NCBI GenBank assembly: GCA_045837725.1
Contig: JBEWZL010000306.1
Location: 62,001-126,000, forward strand
Length of the DNA: 64,000 bases
Source of the DNA: Vermamoeba vermiformis
Lineage: Eukaryota > Tubulinea > Echinamoebida
Direction of reading: 5' to 3'
Under the pieces are notes generated by a model. It ran no database searches and was not told the origin of the DNA. It was given only the letters and a program-made list of their open reading frames with translations. Made by a program: the position numbers and the translations under genes. This document shows positions 1 to 10,566 of this stretch, one piece after another (positions within the stretch are counted from its first letter, which is position 1; each line of letters starts with the position of its first letter).

Positions 1-177
1 AAACAACCTGATATGGGCAACGGACGGATCCAAACGAGGTGAAGTTGCATGCAACTTAACGTCCATATTCAACTCGACACAATACAAATATTTCAATATG
101 AGCGTTAAAATCTCTGAGCTAATGTTATCAAAAGTGACGCATTGTTTTGCAGCTTCACTTCCCGACATATCAAACAG
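1..177 (-). CDS. Elongin C (partial, runs off the left edge)
   Basis: The minus-strand frame carries a conserved Elongin C C-terminal half. It reads VTFDNISSEILTLILKYLYC, then a short linker, then LDPSVAHIRLF. This lines up with the human Elongin C segment from NEVNF through the IAPEIALELLMAANFL region. Elongin C has a Skp1-like BTB/POZ fold and bridges Elongin B to SOCS/VHL-box substrate receptors in Cullin-2/5 ubiquitin ligases; it also joins Elongin A in transcription elongation. The exon begins after an acceptor at about 178 (tttttag), so the N-terminal half must lie in one or more upstream exons between 178 and about 590, which I could not resolve. The last residues and the stop lie outside the window. 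The family call rests on motif matching by eye. Confidence 0.7.
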   Translation of the reverse strand, partial: MFDMSGSEAAKQCVTFDNISSEILTLILKYLYCVELNMDVKLHATSPRLDPSVAHIRLF

Positions 178-591
178 CTAAAAAGGAATAAAATTATTAT
201 TTTAATTACGTGTCAGATAAAGCCACGTACAAACACTGAATACCCGAACAACAGTCAATTGCAAGAGCAGAGGCATACGGAATACAAATATGCCTAGAAA
301 AGAACTTAGTCAACAATAGGAACATCAATTATAATATCAGACTCTACAAATTAAACATGTGCTGACACGTGTCAAGGTGACATTCGACGAGTGCTCGCTC
401 GGATTGTGTGTGCATTGGACTGCTTCCCGAACTTTCGAATTGAGGGTTGACTAAGGGGTGGCAACGAGTCCTAGAAGTACCGTGCAATTAGTAACCGTAT
501 GTAGCTTTGTAACAATTGGTAATGCATAAAATATACTAAATACGGTGCACGTGTAAACTTATTAAATTTCAGGTTTAAACGTACGTTACCG
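178..591. other. Intron/upstream region of Elongin C gene
   Basis: No complete gene is visible. Short open runs on the minus strand between 255 and 320 may hold an upstream Elongin C exon, but I found no donor/acceptor pair that joins in phase to the exon at 1-177. The remainder would hold the promoter and the 3' end of the neighbouring minus-strand gene. Confidence 0.4.
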
Positions 592-1773
592 CTAGTCGTG
601 AGCAAAGCTTAATCCATGAATCTGGCTCGTTAAAGGCTTCAGAATGGTCATCAATCCTTTGAGATTTTTCTTCGAAAAAGTGTACGTAGGTTTGCTCTCG
701 AGAGCGAATCTGAGCTGGATCTCGCTCTGAGCATCGCATCCAGCGGTTATTGTAACTTTCCTAGTCGCCGAGCTATGCGGGGTAGATGTGTTCTGCTTAA
801 TAGGCGCGATATATTTTTCAATATCGGCGAATAAGGCTTGTACAAGTGATGGTCGAAGTTGAACTGAAGCGGATCTACGAATACTTTTTGGGTTGTACAA
901 GTTTTCATTGATATCGTACCAAAGAGCTTTAACAATACCTATTGATACTATATTAGCATTATAATGAAATATAAATTAATTTTTGTACCAGATGTACTGC
1001 ACTGAAAATCCCATCCGCGATCTCGAAACAGTTCTCGGCCTCGTGGACAAACAGTCGACTATACATATGATTAAACAATTATTATTTACCAATAATTAAC
1101 TTACGTATTCGATTGAGAGCTCTTTATCAGCTTGTTTTTTATATTCTGCCGCAGTCCTATAAAAATTTGTAACTTCCGCAACTATGACAGTACATTTTAA
1201 TCGTCGAATCTGCTAATATTAACACCATCATTAATATATATTCATACATATAGTGTTATATTTAACGTACTGAGTCATCGAGATTACTGCTCAAGTCTTG
1301 GACTGCAACAGTATTATGCAGATCTGCTTCATTGGTTACTTTTTTCACTTTTTTCTCCTCGTTCTTATCTTTGCAGTAATTATATTCTATTTTTAGGTCA
1401 TCAATTTGGACGTCAAAGCGTGTAACATCGGCATCCGCAGTAAACTCGGACAAATGTTCGCTATCATACTCGTTGAGTAATTCTTCTAATTGAGCCTTGT
1501 TGGTCATATTAAACACTTGTAGTATTCTTTTGTGCAGCTTAATAAAATCTTTGTTATTTTCAAACTTTTTTTGCTCATTTTTTAAATTTTCTTCTCGCAG
1601 TTCTCTGTCATTCCTACACCATACAAAATATTTTAAATACTATAATCATATATAATATATTATTATATTGCGTACTTGCGAAGATATAGTTTGTGTTTTG
1701 TAGCGCTGCCATTGCCTGTTATCGTGCAACGGAATGAAGTTTCGGTTTCGTTATCGAATTCGCTTTCATACAT
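592..1773 (-). CDS. Hypothetical coiled-coil protein
   Basis: A multi-exon gene can be assembled with consistent phases. The start is ATG at 1773 (MYESEFDNETETS). The second exon starts KNDRELREEN and runs through a charged heptad-like stretch and an acidic middle to an intron donor at about 1272. Later exons read QIRRLKCTVIVAEV, STVCPRGRELF and IVKALWYDINENL, and the last exon ends FAHD-stop at 592. Introns are about 60-110 bp. The product is roughly 300 residues, with a coiled-coil N-terminal half and a compact C-terminal domain (LYNPKSIRRSASVQLRPSLV). I do not recognise the family. The coiled coil followed by a small globular tail resembles kinetochore or scaffold subunits, but no diagnostic motif supports this. 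Confidence 0.55.
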
Positions 1774-2349
1774 AACCGACGAGGCATATTGAACGCTTAT
1801 TCTTTTGTTAAATACACTACTAACCTTTGCAATACGATGTGTGAGTTTAACGAGTTATAATTTCAAGTTGATCCTTCGTACCAAAGATCGGATCTGTTTG
1901 CACGTGCACGCGAGAGATTCTAGCGTCGTATTCGAGCACATAAAAATTACATTTTCGATCATTTCTATCGGAAGTGTTTCCTAGAATTAAGCTAATGAGC
2001 TGGTTTGTATTAATAATTGATTTTTAAGAGGAAATTTTAAAAAACATTAGACGGCTTTAAAAATTCCCGCGAAACACTCGAGCGCTATCTATAACTATTT
2101 TTCAATAATTTACTAATTATTTCAGTAATTCTTGGTGGCTAGCCACGCAGATGTGCCAACGGACTGACCTGGAACAACTTCCTTCTCTTAGATGGCCTCT
2201 CTTCTTCCATTTTCTGGTTTGTTTTCTTCACTAAATAAATGAAAAGGCTTTCTGCGTGTGGTATTGCGGTCACTAGAAGACAGATGTTGTGAGCGTACTA
2301 TTTTTTCAGTTTTTGGTGGTTGAAAGGTTTTTATTATTTCATAAGCCAA
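1774..2349. other. Intergenic stretch with a possible extra 3' exon
   Basis: This separates the coiled-coil gene start from the annotated stop of the SANT/Tudor gene. On the minus strand at about 2145-2330 two frames stay open for roughly 45 codons, one containing PSKRRKLFQ, a basic nuclear-localisation-like run. This could be an alternative last exon of the upstream SANT gene or a chance open frame. Nothing else is recognisable. Confidence 0.3.
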
Positions 2350-3955
2350 TTATACAAAATCATCTGTATTGTTACTATTACTTTGGATACTAGGCTGAAC
2401 GGTACTTTGTTGTGGTTGGCTCTTATGCATGTCTTCTACGAGCGCCATAGCCTCACCAATGCTCATGTCGCTGTTTAAGTTCACCGAAGAGTTATCGTGG
2501 ATAATAATAGGCTCACTAGTCTCTATTGGCTTTGAACTTTCGTCTTCGAACTCGATCACATCCGCGTTAGTCGTTACATTTGTATCATTTTTCTTATCGT
2601 TCTCTTCCTTATTTTCAATTTCATCATGTATCTCCATATTATCGCCGTTAGTAACATGCTCGTCATTATTATTAGCATTGTTAGCGTTATTTTCAAACTC
2701 CGCTAATTCGCTCTCCAAACACCACCTCGAATCGTTCGATTTGTCCGTCGTGTGATCTTTTTCGCGCAATTCAACGCGTGTCGTTTGATTGTCTGCTGTG
2801 TCCCACGTGACCAAGTGAATGTCATTCGGTTCAATATAGCTCACAACTTCACCACCAAAGTACAAACCAACGTCTTCGAACCAAACCTGGATAGCGATAA
2901 AATTAATAAAAGAATATCTTGTACCACTTTATAGTATCTTTGAGGGTCATAATTATTTCTCCCTTTCAATAAGACGAATAATTATAGGTCTTTTTTTTTC
3001 CGAAAATAATTCGTTCAGCCATGAAGGGTTTACGACACGAAATTAAAGTTCTAATTAGAGTACGTACTTGAACCCTTTTGCCAACCAATGATCGAGCTCG
3101 TTCTCTATCTTCCTATAATATATTCATTATTAGTATCGGTATTGTAACGGAGGATTATGTCGCAAAAGTGAGGTACCTCGGTCGGTCCCGAGGGTCTTTG
3201 CGGTAATTTCTTGCCGGTGGCTGTGGGATAAGGATGTGTTTGCAACAATTGTTTGACGCGTCCTTGATCGTCGTTGATGAGCATGCCTCCTTTCCAATGT
3301 CCCAACATCGTGCCAATTTCTTTGTTTCGTTCAAACTCCATTTCAATATCTGCTTTAGTGCCCTAATTAATCAAAAATAAGTTATTATGAATCGGTAAAT
3401 AAATAAGGTGTATTTTCGGTCTTATAGGATGACATTATTACCTTCCATTTTTCGGCGATGTATTCGACTAAACTTTGACGGCCTAATAATCGCTGTGTTT
3501 TAGCTCGTAACTCTGTAGGAGCCTGAATAATCCCCGAAATTAATATTGCGGAATAAAATAAGCACTAATTATCGTTTTAGGACTTGCCCACTGAGGTAAA
3601 AACTCTTTGACAATTTTATCCCATTCTCCGATGCCAAATTTCTCGATACCACGTGCTAAATAATCTCGTTCTAGTTCTCCCCATTTTCGCATCATTATTT
3701 TGTCTTTTTTGGGCTTGAAATAACTGAATAAATCAAAAATTAATTTTTAAAATTACCAAAAATACTGTAATAATTTCGTAGCGCATTATTATATTATCCC
3801 TATAATACGTACTCTTCATTTATAGCGCCATCCTCTTTAATCATATCTTTGGGACTGAACTTCAAACGCATCTGCCTAACCCATTCTTGTCGTTCCTCTT
3901 CACTCCAATTTCTGGAGTCAGTTCCTTTAAATTTACTTAGTGAACTTTGAGCCAT
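2350..3955 (-). CDS. SANT/Myb and Tudor-like domain chromatin protein
   Basis: Start ATG at 3955 (MAQSSLSKFKGTDSRNWSEE). The second exon holds a SANT/Myb-type helix bundle, RKWGELERDYLARGIEKFG followed by GEWDKIVKEFLPQW, with regularly spaced tryptophans. Further exons give WKGTKADIEMEFER and LQTHPYPTATGKKLPQRP. A small beta-rich module follows, GKRVQVWFEDVGLYFGGEVV then DIHLVTWDTADNQTTRVEL, which looks like a Tudor/chromo-barrel fold. The tail is acidic and Asn/Glu-rich (ENNANNANNNDEH) and low in complexity. Five or six exons are visible, with introns of about 60-90 bp. The domains suggest a nuclear, chromatin- or DNA-associated regulator, but no specific family was recognised. A further 3' exon near 2145-2330 cannot be excluded. 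The gene is divergent from the acetyltransferase gene starting at 4089. Confidence 0.65.
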
Positions 3956-4088
3956 ATTATAATAATATCAAATATGCTGTGTTGATGTTCGAACACTGAT
4001 TTAAAATTGCGCGGGAACGGGATCAAGCACGTGGTTCGGTCAAAATTTTGTCAGCCCAGCCAATTATTAAAAAATAAATAAAGTATAC

Positions 4089-4696
4089 ATGAACACTATT
4101 ATTAGAGGATTAGCTACACAGGTTAATAAAATGGCTGATAAGGTTGAATGGGATAAAACTCGCAAGACTTTCGTATTAAACTTGCCCAACAAAGGTACAA
4201 TTATATCATATTAAAATATAATCATAATAGTATTTACAATGCGTATGATGTAATTTAGAAGCCGCAATGATTACAGAAAATCTTAAAAAATATTTGAAAT
4301 TAATTTTGACGTTTCTAGACGAGGCCATTGTTGAATATGAAGATATCGATGCTAATACGTGGAATTTTGCGCACACTTTCGTACGTAATTTCAATTATTT
4401 TTTTATTGGTGCAGCGCTTAATTTAATGCTCGGGTTTTTAGGTGCCTGAATCCGCTCGCGGAGGTGGTGTTGCAGCTAAAGTCGTCAAGGTGCGTAATCA
4501 GCAGTACTATAATTGTTTAATTTGTCGTGCGACGGAGTTTGAACGAAGATCTGATCGGGCTTACTTTTTTCAGGGCGCCTTTGATTATGCAGTCGAGAAT
4601 AACAAGAAAGTAATCCCTTCATGTTGGTACGTTAAAGACGTATTTTTGCCTAAACATCCTGAATACGCGAAGAACGTGGTCAATGCCAAGATCTAG
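4089..4696 (+). CDS. NATD1-like small GNAT-family N-acetyltransferase
   Basis: Four exons (4089-4194, 4259-4380, 4442-4489, 4574-4696) splice to exactly 132 codons. The core reads VEWDKTRKTFVLNL, EAIVEYEDID, HTFVPESARGGGVAAKVVK and a C-terminal NNKKVIPSCWYVKDVF. This matches the compact YjdJ/NATD1 family: a strand with a Tyr, then the acetyl-CoA-binding PxxxRGxGxA loop, then a CWY strand. The ER-independent N-terminal extension MNTIIRGLATQVNK looks like a short mitochondrial presequence, with a second Met at residue 15 in MADKVEW that could start a cytosolic form. The substrate is unknown; family members acetylate small molecules or proteins. The gene is divergent from the SANT/Tudor gene (133 bp between start codons) and convergent with threonine synthase. 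Confidence 0.8.
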
Positions 4697-4780
4697 AACG
4701 AGTTCCGATCAAAAACCATTTTTTTGTACAAAGACGCTATTGTTTATAAATTGACAAATATTATTTACAAGGCGCTTATT

Positions 4781-6406
4781 TTATTGTTTGTATTTTTCGA
4801 TCAAGGCCATCACTTCCTCTTCAGATGCGTTCACTTCTTCGGACTTTGTTTGTAGCGACGACAATTGCGTCAATTCGTCGGGCATTACCTTATTAGGAAA
4901 CTCGCCTAAGCTTTCAGTAACAACTTTAGCAAACTTTGCAGGGTGAGCCGTGCCTAAGCACACTAAAGGAGTGCCTTCAAGATGAAGTTTGGAAACCACA
5001 TCCGATCCGGCTTTAACTCCGACAGCAGTATGCGGGTCCAAAACATATTGATACTTCTCATAATACTCCTTAATAGTCTTCTTAATATCTTCTTCGGACA
5101 CACGCGACGATTTGAAGGCTTGTTGTGCTCGATCCAGAACAGATCCATCGACGGTCAGTTTTCCGGTAGTCTTGAAGACATTCATCCAATCAGATATGGT
5201 GCTCGCACTTGAGTTGGATAGGTAATATAAATATCGTTCGAAATTAGAAGAAATTTGAATGTCCATTGACGGGGTTGATGTTTCTTTGACACCTTCTTGA
5301 TGGTACTCCCCACGCTTGAAAAATCGATCCAAAATGTCGTTTTCATTTGTAGCGACTATTAATTGATCGATCGGCAGGCCCATTGCACGTGCATAGTATC
5401 CTAAAAAGGAAATAAAGTTAGCCTAATCCAAAACGATAAAAATAACTTATCTTCAATTGCTCAATTTTGCAGATATAGTTTCTATATTAGACTATATAAC
5501 TATTATACTATATATTTACCTGCTAAAATGTCGCCAAAATTGCCGGTTGGAACGGAAAAATTGACTTTTTGACCAAGCGTGATCCGGTTGTCGCGTACAA
5601 GTTGATAATAGGCATGGAAATAATATACTATTTGTGCCAATATGCGAGCCCAGTTGATTGAATTGACAGCTGAGATATTGTGACGTTGTTTGAACTCTTG
5701 TCGGCCGAAAACGGATTTGACAATATTTTGAGCATCATCAAAAGTGCTATTTTTGACTGCCAGACAGTGTACATTAGGATCCAATATCGATGTCATTTGC
5801 AGTTCTTGAATAGGACTAACTTTGCCTTGCGGGTATATGATGAAAACTTGAATATTTTTTTTTCCGCGCATCCCGTGAATTGCTGCGCTGCCAGTATCTA
5901 ACCTTGTATTAGTCTCATATAATTAATCAACAAATATCTTATTATCGGTATTTACCTCCAGAAGTTGCACCTAAGATCGTAATGTGTTGATTTTGGTTGG
6001 CTCCATCTGGCTTCGTCAAAAAATATTCAAATAAATTGCCCAAAAATTGGAGAGCGATGTCTTTGAATGAATAGGTAGGTCCATGAAACAGTTCCAATAT
6101 CCAAACTGGTCCAACCGATCGGCAAGGAGCAACAAGTTGAGCTCTGAAATTATCATGATACGAAGCGGTTATAATTCGTTGAAGATCCGCGTCTGAAACT
6201 TCTTTCGGGTCAATATACAAGCGCAAGATATTATAGCAAAGCGATTTGTAATCCAAATTGCTCCACTCGCTGATCTTTGACTGAATCTGCGGGATGTTCT
6301 CTGGAATGAACAATCCGCCATCAGGAGCGAGTCCACCCATTACTACTTGCTCGAAAGACCATCCTGAGACTTGTCCTCTAGTGCTTTTATATGTGTATGT
6401 TGACAT
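4781..6406 (-). CDS. Threonine synthase (PLP-dependent, fungal/bacterial ThrC type)
   Basis: This enzyme converts O-phosphohomoserine to threonine plus phosphate, the last step of threonine synthesis. Three exons (5956-6406, 5520-5897, 4781-5400) splice to 482 residues, the usual length. Residues 1-25 (STRGQVSGWSFEQVVMGGLA, then PDGGLFIPE) are the classic N-terminal motif. The PLP lysine sits in HGPTYSFKDIALQFLGNLFE. GATSGDTGSAAIHG forms the phosphate-binding loop, followed by VNSINWARILAQIVYY and NFSVPTGNFGDILAG. The late motif LDPHTAVGVKAG and CLGTAHPAKF near the C terminus are also typical. It belongs to the longer fungal/proteobacterial class and shows no SAM-binding plant-type extension. 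It is head to head with homoserine kinase, the enzyme supplying its substrate. Confidence 0.95.
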
Positions 6407-6474
6407 CTTGAGAAAATAATAAATGAAAATGTTCCGCTATCAAATTTAATTCTGATCTGCCTCGTGTGAACACA
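6407..6474. promoter_or_regulatory. Bidirectional promoter between threonine synthase and homoserine kinase
   Basis: Only 68 bp separate the two start codons, so both promoters and 5' leaders must share this interval or overlap the coding regions. It is AT-rich and has no clear TATA box. The arrangement implies co-regulation of the last two enzymes of the threonine pathway. This is inferred from spacing, not from a recognised operator. Confidence 0.6.
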
Positions 6475-7958
6475 ATGGCAAATACCTCAACTAATGAATG
6501 GCACTTTAATATACCTTGTTCCAGCGCTAATGTCGGTCCAGGGTTTGATGTACTTGGAATGGCGCTTGATCTTTACATGAGGTAAGATAAAACTCGCCCC
6601 TAAATTTTTTAAACAGTCTGAAATTATTATAAATAATAATATTGTGTCCAAAAATGTCAATTCAAAGTATGTTTAAGCGAGCAGATATTTTTTGTAGATT
6701 TTTTCAAAATACTTTTCAAGATCTAGTTGCATATGCAATACTGGCGACTGGTCTTAAGATTCACCGGTATTTTAATTAATTTTTGTATCACTTTAGGGTT
6801 ACAGTACGCAAGAGCACGCAATCAGATGACACGTTGACTTTTAAAGGCCGAGGCAGCGATGTTATCCCTTCAAACAAGACCAATCTCATCTATCAAGCAT
6901 TTATGCACGTAATTAACGAGCTAAAAGTCGAACGAAAGTTCTTTATTGATATTGAAATCAACAACGACATTCCTGTTGGAAAAGGCAAGCACGTTCTTTC
7001 TAGAGCGTAGCTCAAGTTCGAAAATTTGGAAATATTAGTCCGTTTAATAAGCTTATATTTCACCTATCATTGAATGATCGTTCGGTGTTGACTTAATTTT
7101 TCTGACGAGGGACTTTTTTGTTCAGGGCTTGGAAGCTCCGGTGTAGCAGTAGCAGCAGGTGTTATGATAGCCAATAGCTGTTACGATCTCAAATTAGACA
7201 CACAACAAATACTACAACAATGTTTGAAAATCGAAAAGCATCCGGACAACTTTACGCCTACAATCGTCGGAGGCTTTACAGCGTGCATGACATCAGAACA
7301 TGACGATAAGATTGTATATAATAAGATACCCGTTAATAGCAAGGTAACTTATAGCACTTTTAAATCGTCGCGTACTGGTTTTATTTGGCTGAAATTTTTT
7401 CTCCGAAGAAATTTGGCCCAAAATGTTTGATAGAGTCTCACGTATTATTTTTAGATTAAAGCAGTCATAGTAGTGCCTAATTTCGAACTGCCGACTTCTC
7501 AAGCTCGTCAAGTACTTCCACAACACTATTCGAGAGCAGATCTCGTTTTCAATCTCCAACGAGCCGTTACACTCATTTCAGCGTTACAAGGTACCTTATT
7601 CTTCGATATATACTGTGTTAATACCGTATGCCAGGCGATGTTACGTCTGAATCAGTTCAATTTGCTATTCGTGAAGCGATGAAGGATCGCATCCACCAGC
7701 CTTACAGATCTAAACTCGTCCCTGGGCTAACTGAATGGTAACAATATACATATGTAATCTTTTAATACTAATACTGTCCTTAGTATCCAATTAACTATGC
7801 CTGGCCTTCTCGGAGTTTGTTTAAGTGGCGCTGGGCCCAGTATTTGTGCCCTCGCTGTTGACAACTTTGACAGCATCGGCAACAAGATCAAAAGCATTCT
7901 GAAAGACAAACAAATCGACGCAGAGCACTTTGTATTGAATATTATCAAGACAGAGTAA
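6475..7958 (+). CDS. Homoserine kinase (GHMP kinase family)
   Basis: This enzyme phosphorylates homoserine to O-phosphohomoserine using ATP. Six exons (6475-6581, 6797-6984, 7126-7343, 7455-7590, 7635-7737, 7784-7958) splice to 308 residues. The N terminus has NIPCSSANVGPGFDVLGMAL, the GHMP motif 1. The ATP loop is PVGKGLGSSGVAVAAGVMIA, followed by KHPDNFTPTIVGGF. The C-terminal GHMP motif is MPGLLGVCLSGAGPSICALA. The second intron starts with GC (AAAG/gcaagc at 6985) instead of GT; the GLGSS loop reads in frame only with this GC-AG junction. The gene is divergent from threonine synthase, so product and substrate of adjacent steps are encoded side by side. Confidence 0.93.
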
Positions 7959-8154
7959 ACGGTAGTTTATCAGAACTCAGGGTGAATCATCGGGCCGACG
8001 AGTTAATGTTGGCACGTCAAAAGACGGAAAAAAAGGCTACAACTCACGACATTCCTTTACTTCTTCGAAAATATGCCTAACTAGTAGAAAACCTGCGGTA
8101 TGGATCCAGGTAAAAAAGATTAGACTAGAATACATCGTTTATTTTGACGTCTTA

Positions 8155-10262
8155 TTACGCGCTTTGATTAGAAGTAGTACTACCGGCAGTATTATAGCTA
8201 TTCTTACTCCTACGCTGCGTCGTAGTGTTACCAGATCCAGATGGACTTTTGTCGGGCATGAACCAGACTTGAATGAAAGTAATAAGACCTAATAATACGG
8301 ACTCTACATATATCGCTACTAGCTCAAAAATGATGCTCTTGTAAACAATATAATACCGCAGGATGAAAGCGCAGGGAGGATAAATACAAGCAATAATTGT
8401 CGAGATAATAATCGATACACGGCTCTAGATACACTAATATTAATATATATGTACTATTATGGCATTCTAACATTTTGATTTACCTTCATGAGGCTATCTA
8501 GTCGAGGTTTACTATCGGCGTTCATTTGCTCGGATCGATTAATAATCTCCAACGCTTTTACGGCTATCAATATTACCGTTCATTAATATAAGTGGTAATA
8601 TTAATATATAGTAGAACAACGTACCGACAATGATGTAGAAACAAGCGACGGTCATGCCAGTAGCTAACGAAATGGCTCCGAGTGCGACGAAAAGCGGTAG
8701 AATAGTAATGTAGATCAATAGCAAGGCATTGATAGCTGGTAGTATTATAATAATAGCAACGAGGATCCAGAATGGTATCTGCATTCTGATCAAAAAGTCA
8801 GTACGCGAACAAGTTTTATGAATTTCCAAATAAGGCAATACTTACTTCTTGGACAAGAACGCTTGTACTTCTGTGTCTGCGAACTGATTGATGACTTCGA
8901 ACCAGAAGAATGCCATCAGCACCAGTGCTGCGACTGAGAAAATAAAGTTAAGGAATAACTATGAAAAAGTTCAAATTAGCCATCCGAGGGCCGTGCTTAT
9001 ATGAAGGATACAAGACCACGTAGCCGGCCAAGTGTCAATAAACGCGTCGATAGCAGCACTATATATTCCCCAGGTCAAGAGCGGATCTATCCATCGAACG
9101 ATCATCACTGAAATGAAATCGAGGGAAACGTTAGACCAAAACTAAATACATAATAAAGGTTACATATACGTACAAATGCAAAATACCGCTTGAAAGAACA
9201 AATAAACAAAGCTGATATTCCAGATAAAGCCAGTCTCTTTCACTTTTCGGACAAACTTGTAGATCACGAGCGCGAGAAGCAAGAGATAAAATACAAAGAA
9301 TACTGCGTTCAATGCGATGAACCACCATGTGTATGCGATTTTTTTATGCCACATACTGACGCCTGTAATAATTGTCATCAAAAACAATCTCGGTACGTAG
9401 CTTGTTAAAATTATATAATTTTTAGCAGAATTTCTACGCACCAGGAGTAATTTCCAACGTCACGTACGGTGAGTGGGCGAGAAGATCTGTTAACCTTTGG
9501 TAATCCGGTTTTGACACCTTTAAAGGTAGAGTTAGTTTGACAGCTGTCATACTTACGATATAAACACTAATGCTTACCAATACAGCGGGAATCTCAAGTG
9601 GAGATCGGCTGAGCGGAATGCGAGATCTTCTACCATTAAATTCGGGTGGATTCAAATCGCTAATAAGTACTGCAGCTGCTCCAGCTATATCATAAATACG
9701 TTAGTGATGCCGGAATTAATTTATATTGTCTAATTAGAAGCATTTTCTCTGAGAGGAAAGAAATTCTGAGCGAATTTTTCCTATTTTGAAGCGCAGCCTG
9801 AATTATGAGCGCGAGCGACGTACCATTGACTGCTGCGGCATATTGATTCACAGGAGTGCAAGGTCCTATTGGTATAAAAGCAATCATGCCTTCAGCTGAG
9901 TACGGAACGCATCCAGGAGACTGGCAAAAAAAAAAATTAGTAGATCGAACTGTAGGCACTAGATCATTGATAAAATCTACTATAATCTTGTCTTTTGTGC
10001 ATAATACAATAGTAATATTTGTACCTGAAACGTAACATTGCCAATAACTTTGAAATCAGTGGGTCCACCGACAAATCCATTTGTTAGAGTGGGCGTATTG
10101 AACTCAGGATCGCTGTATAATGAATAATGAGTAAATATTACGCATGTTATTTTAACAATTCTAGACAACTTACGGTACGATTGGAAAAATGACGCGGGTC
10201 GCGGATGTGACAGCAAATAGCACAACGACAGTCGAAAACAATAGCCTATGGCGATTCTGCAT
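8155..10262 (-). CDS. PA-domain seven/eight-helix membrane receptor, copy A
   Basis: About eleven exons encode roughly 450 residues. The start ATG at 10262 opens a signal peptide (MQNRHRLLFSTVVVLFAVTS). The ectodomain spans FNTPTLTNGFVGGPTDF, a cysteine pair in GCVPYSAEGMIAFIPIGPCT, and NAGAAAVLISDL followed by EIPAVLVSI. These are the core strands of a protease-associated (PA) fold. The membrane part has helices at AYTWWFIALNAVFFVFYLLL, WNISFVYLFFQAVFCIC, DPLLTWGIY, ALVLMAFFWFEVINQF, IPFWILVAIIIILPAINALL, LFVALGAISLATGMTVACFY, IIISTIIACIYPPCAFILRY and VLLGLITFIQVWFMP. The tail is short, Ser/Thr-rich and cytosolic. It most resembles an uncharacterised chemoreceptor-type protein. It lacks the YD and GxGD motifs of SPPL proteases, which also carry PA domains. 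It is the last of five tandem copies. Confidence 0.7.
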
Positions 10263-10566
10263 CTCACATATGTAATAAATAACTCGGTCTAGTTGTCATT
10301 TATTGAACTGTTGCTATTTTAGCGTAAACTGAAACTAAACAAGCCTTATTAGGCTTTATCTATTTAAATTATCGGAAATTTGCTTATAATTGACAGTCAA
10401 AATTAGTACATTAGAAGCAGCTGCTCCAGAATAGCTAAGAATGTTGAGCGCGAAACGGTCATTACCTCGTATTCTATTTGTCTTCCTTGCGGCCGTTATT
10501 AAAATAATCGTAATTAATTTACTCCATCGTGCCATTGTCAATAATTCGTGCAACGTTCTCGTAGTA
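10263..10566. other. Intergenic spacer between receptor copies A and B
   Basis: AT-rich sequence holding the promoter of copy A. Parts (for example aatttgcttataattgac and gtgcaacgttctcgtagtat) are recognisably related to the spacer upstream of copy B near 12750 and 12950. This shows that the duplicated unit included the upstream region. Confidence 0.5.

Noticed and set aside
8890-8910. ttcgaacc, reverse complement of a tRNA B-box core, repeated through the receptor array
   Set aside because: It is part of the conserved coding exon for FFWFEV in each receptor copy, not a tRNA.
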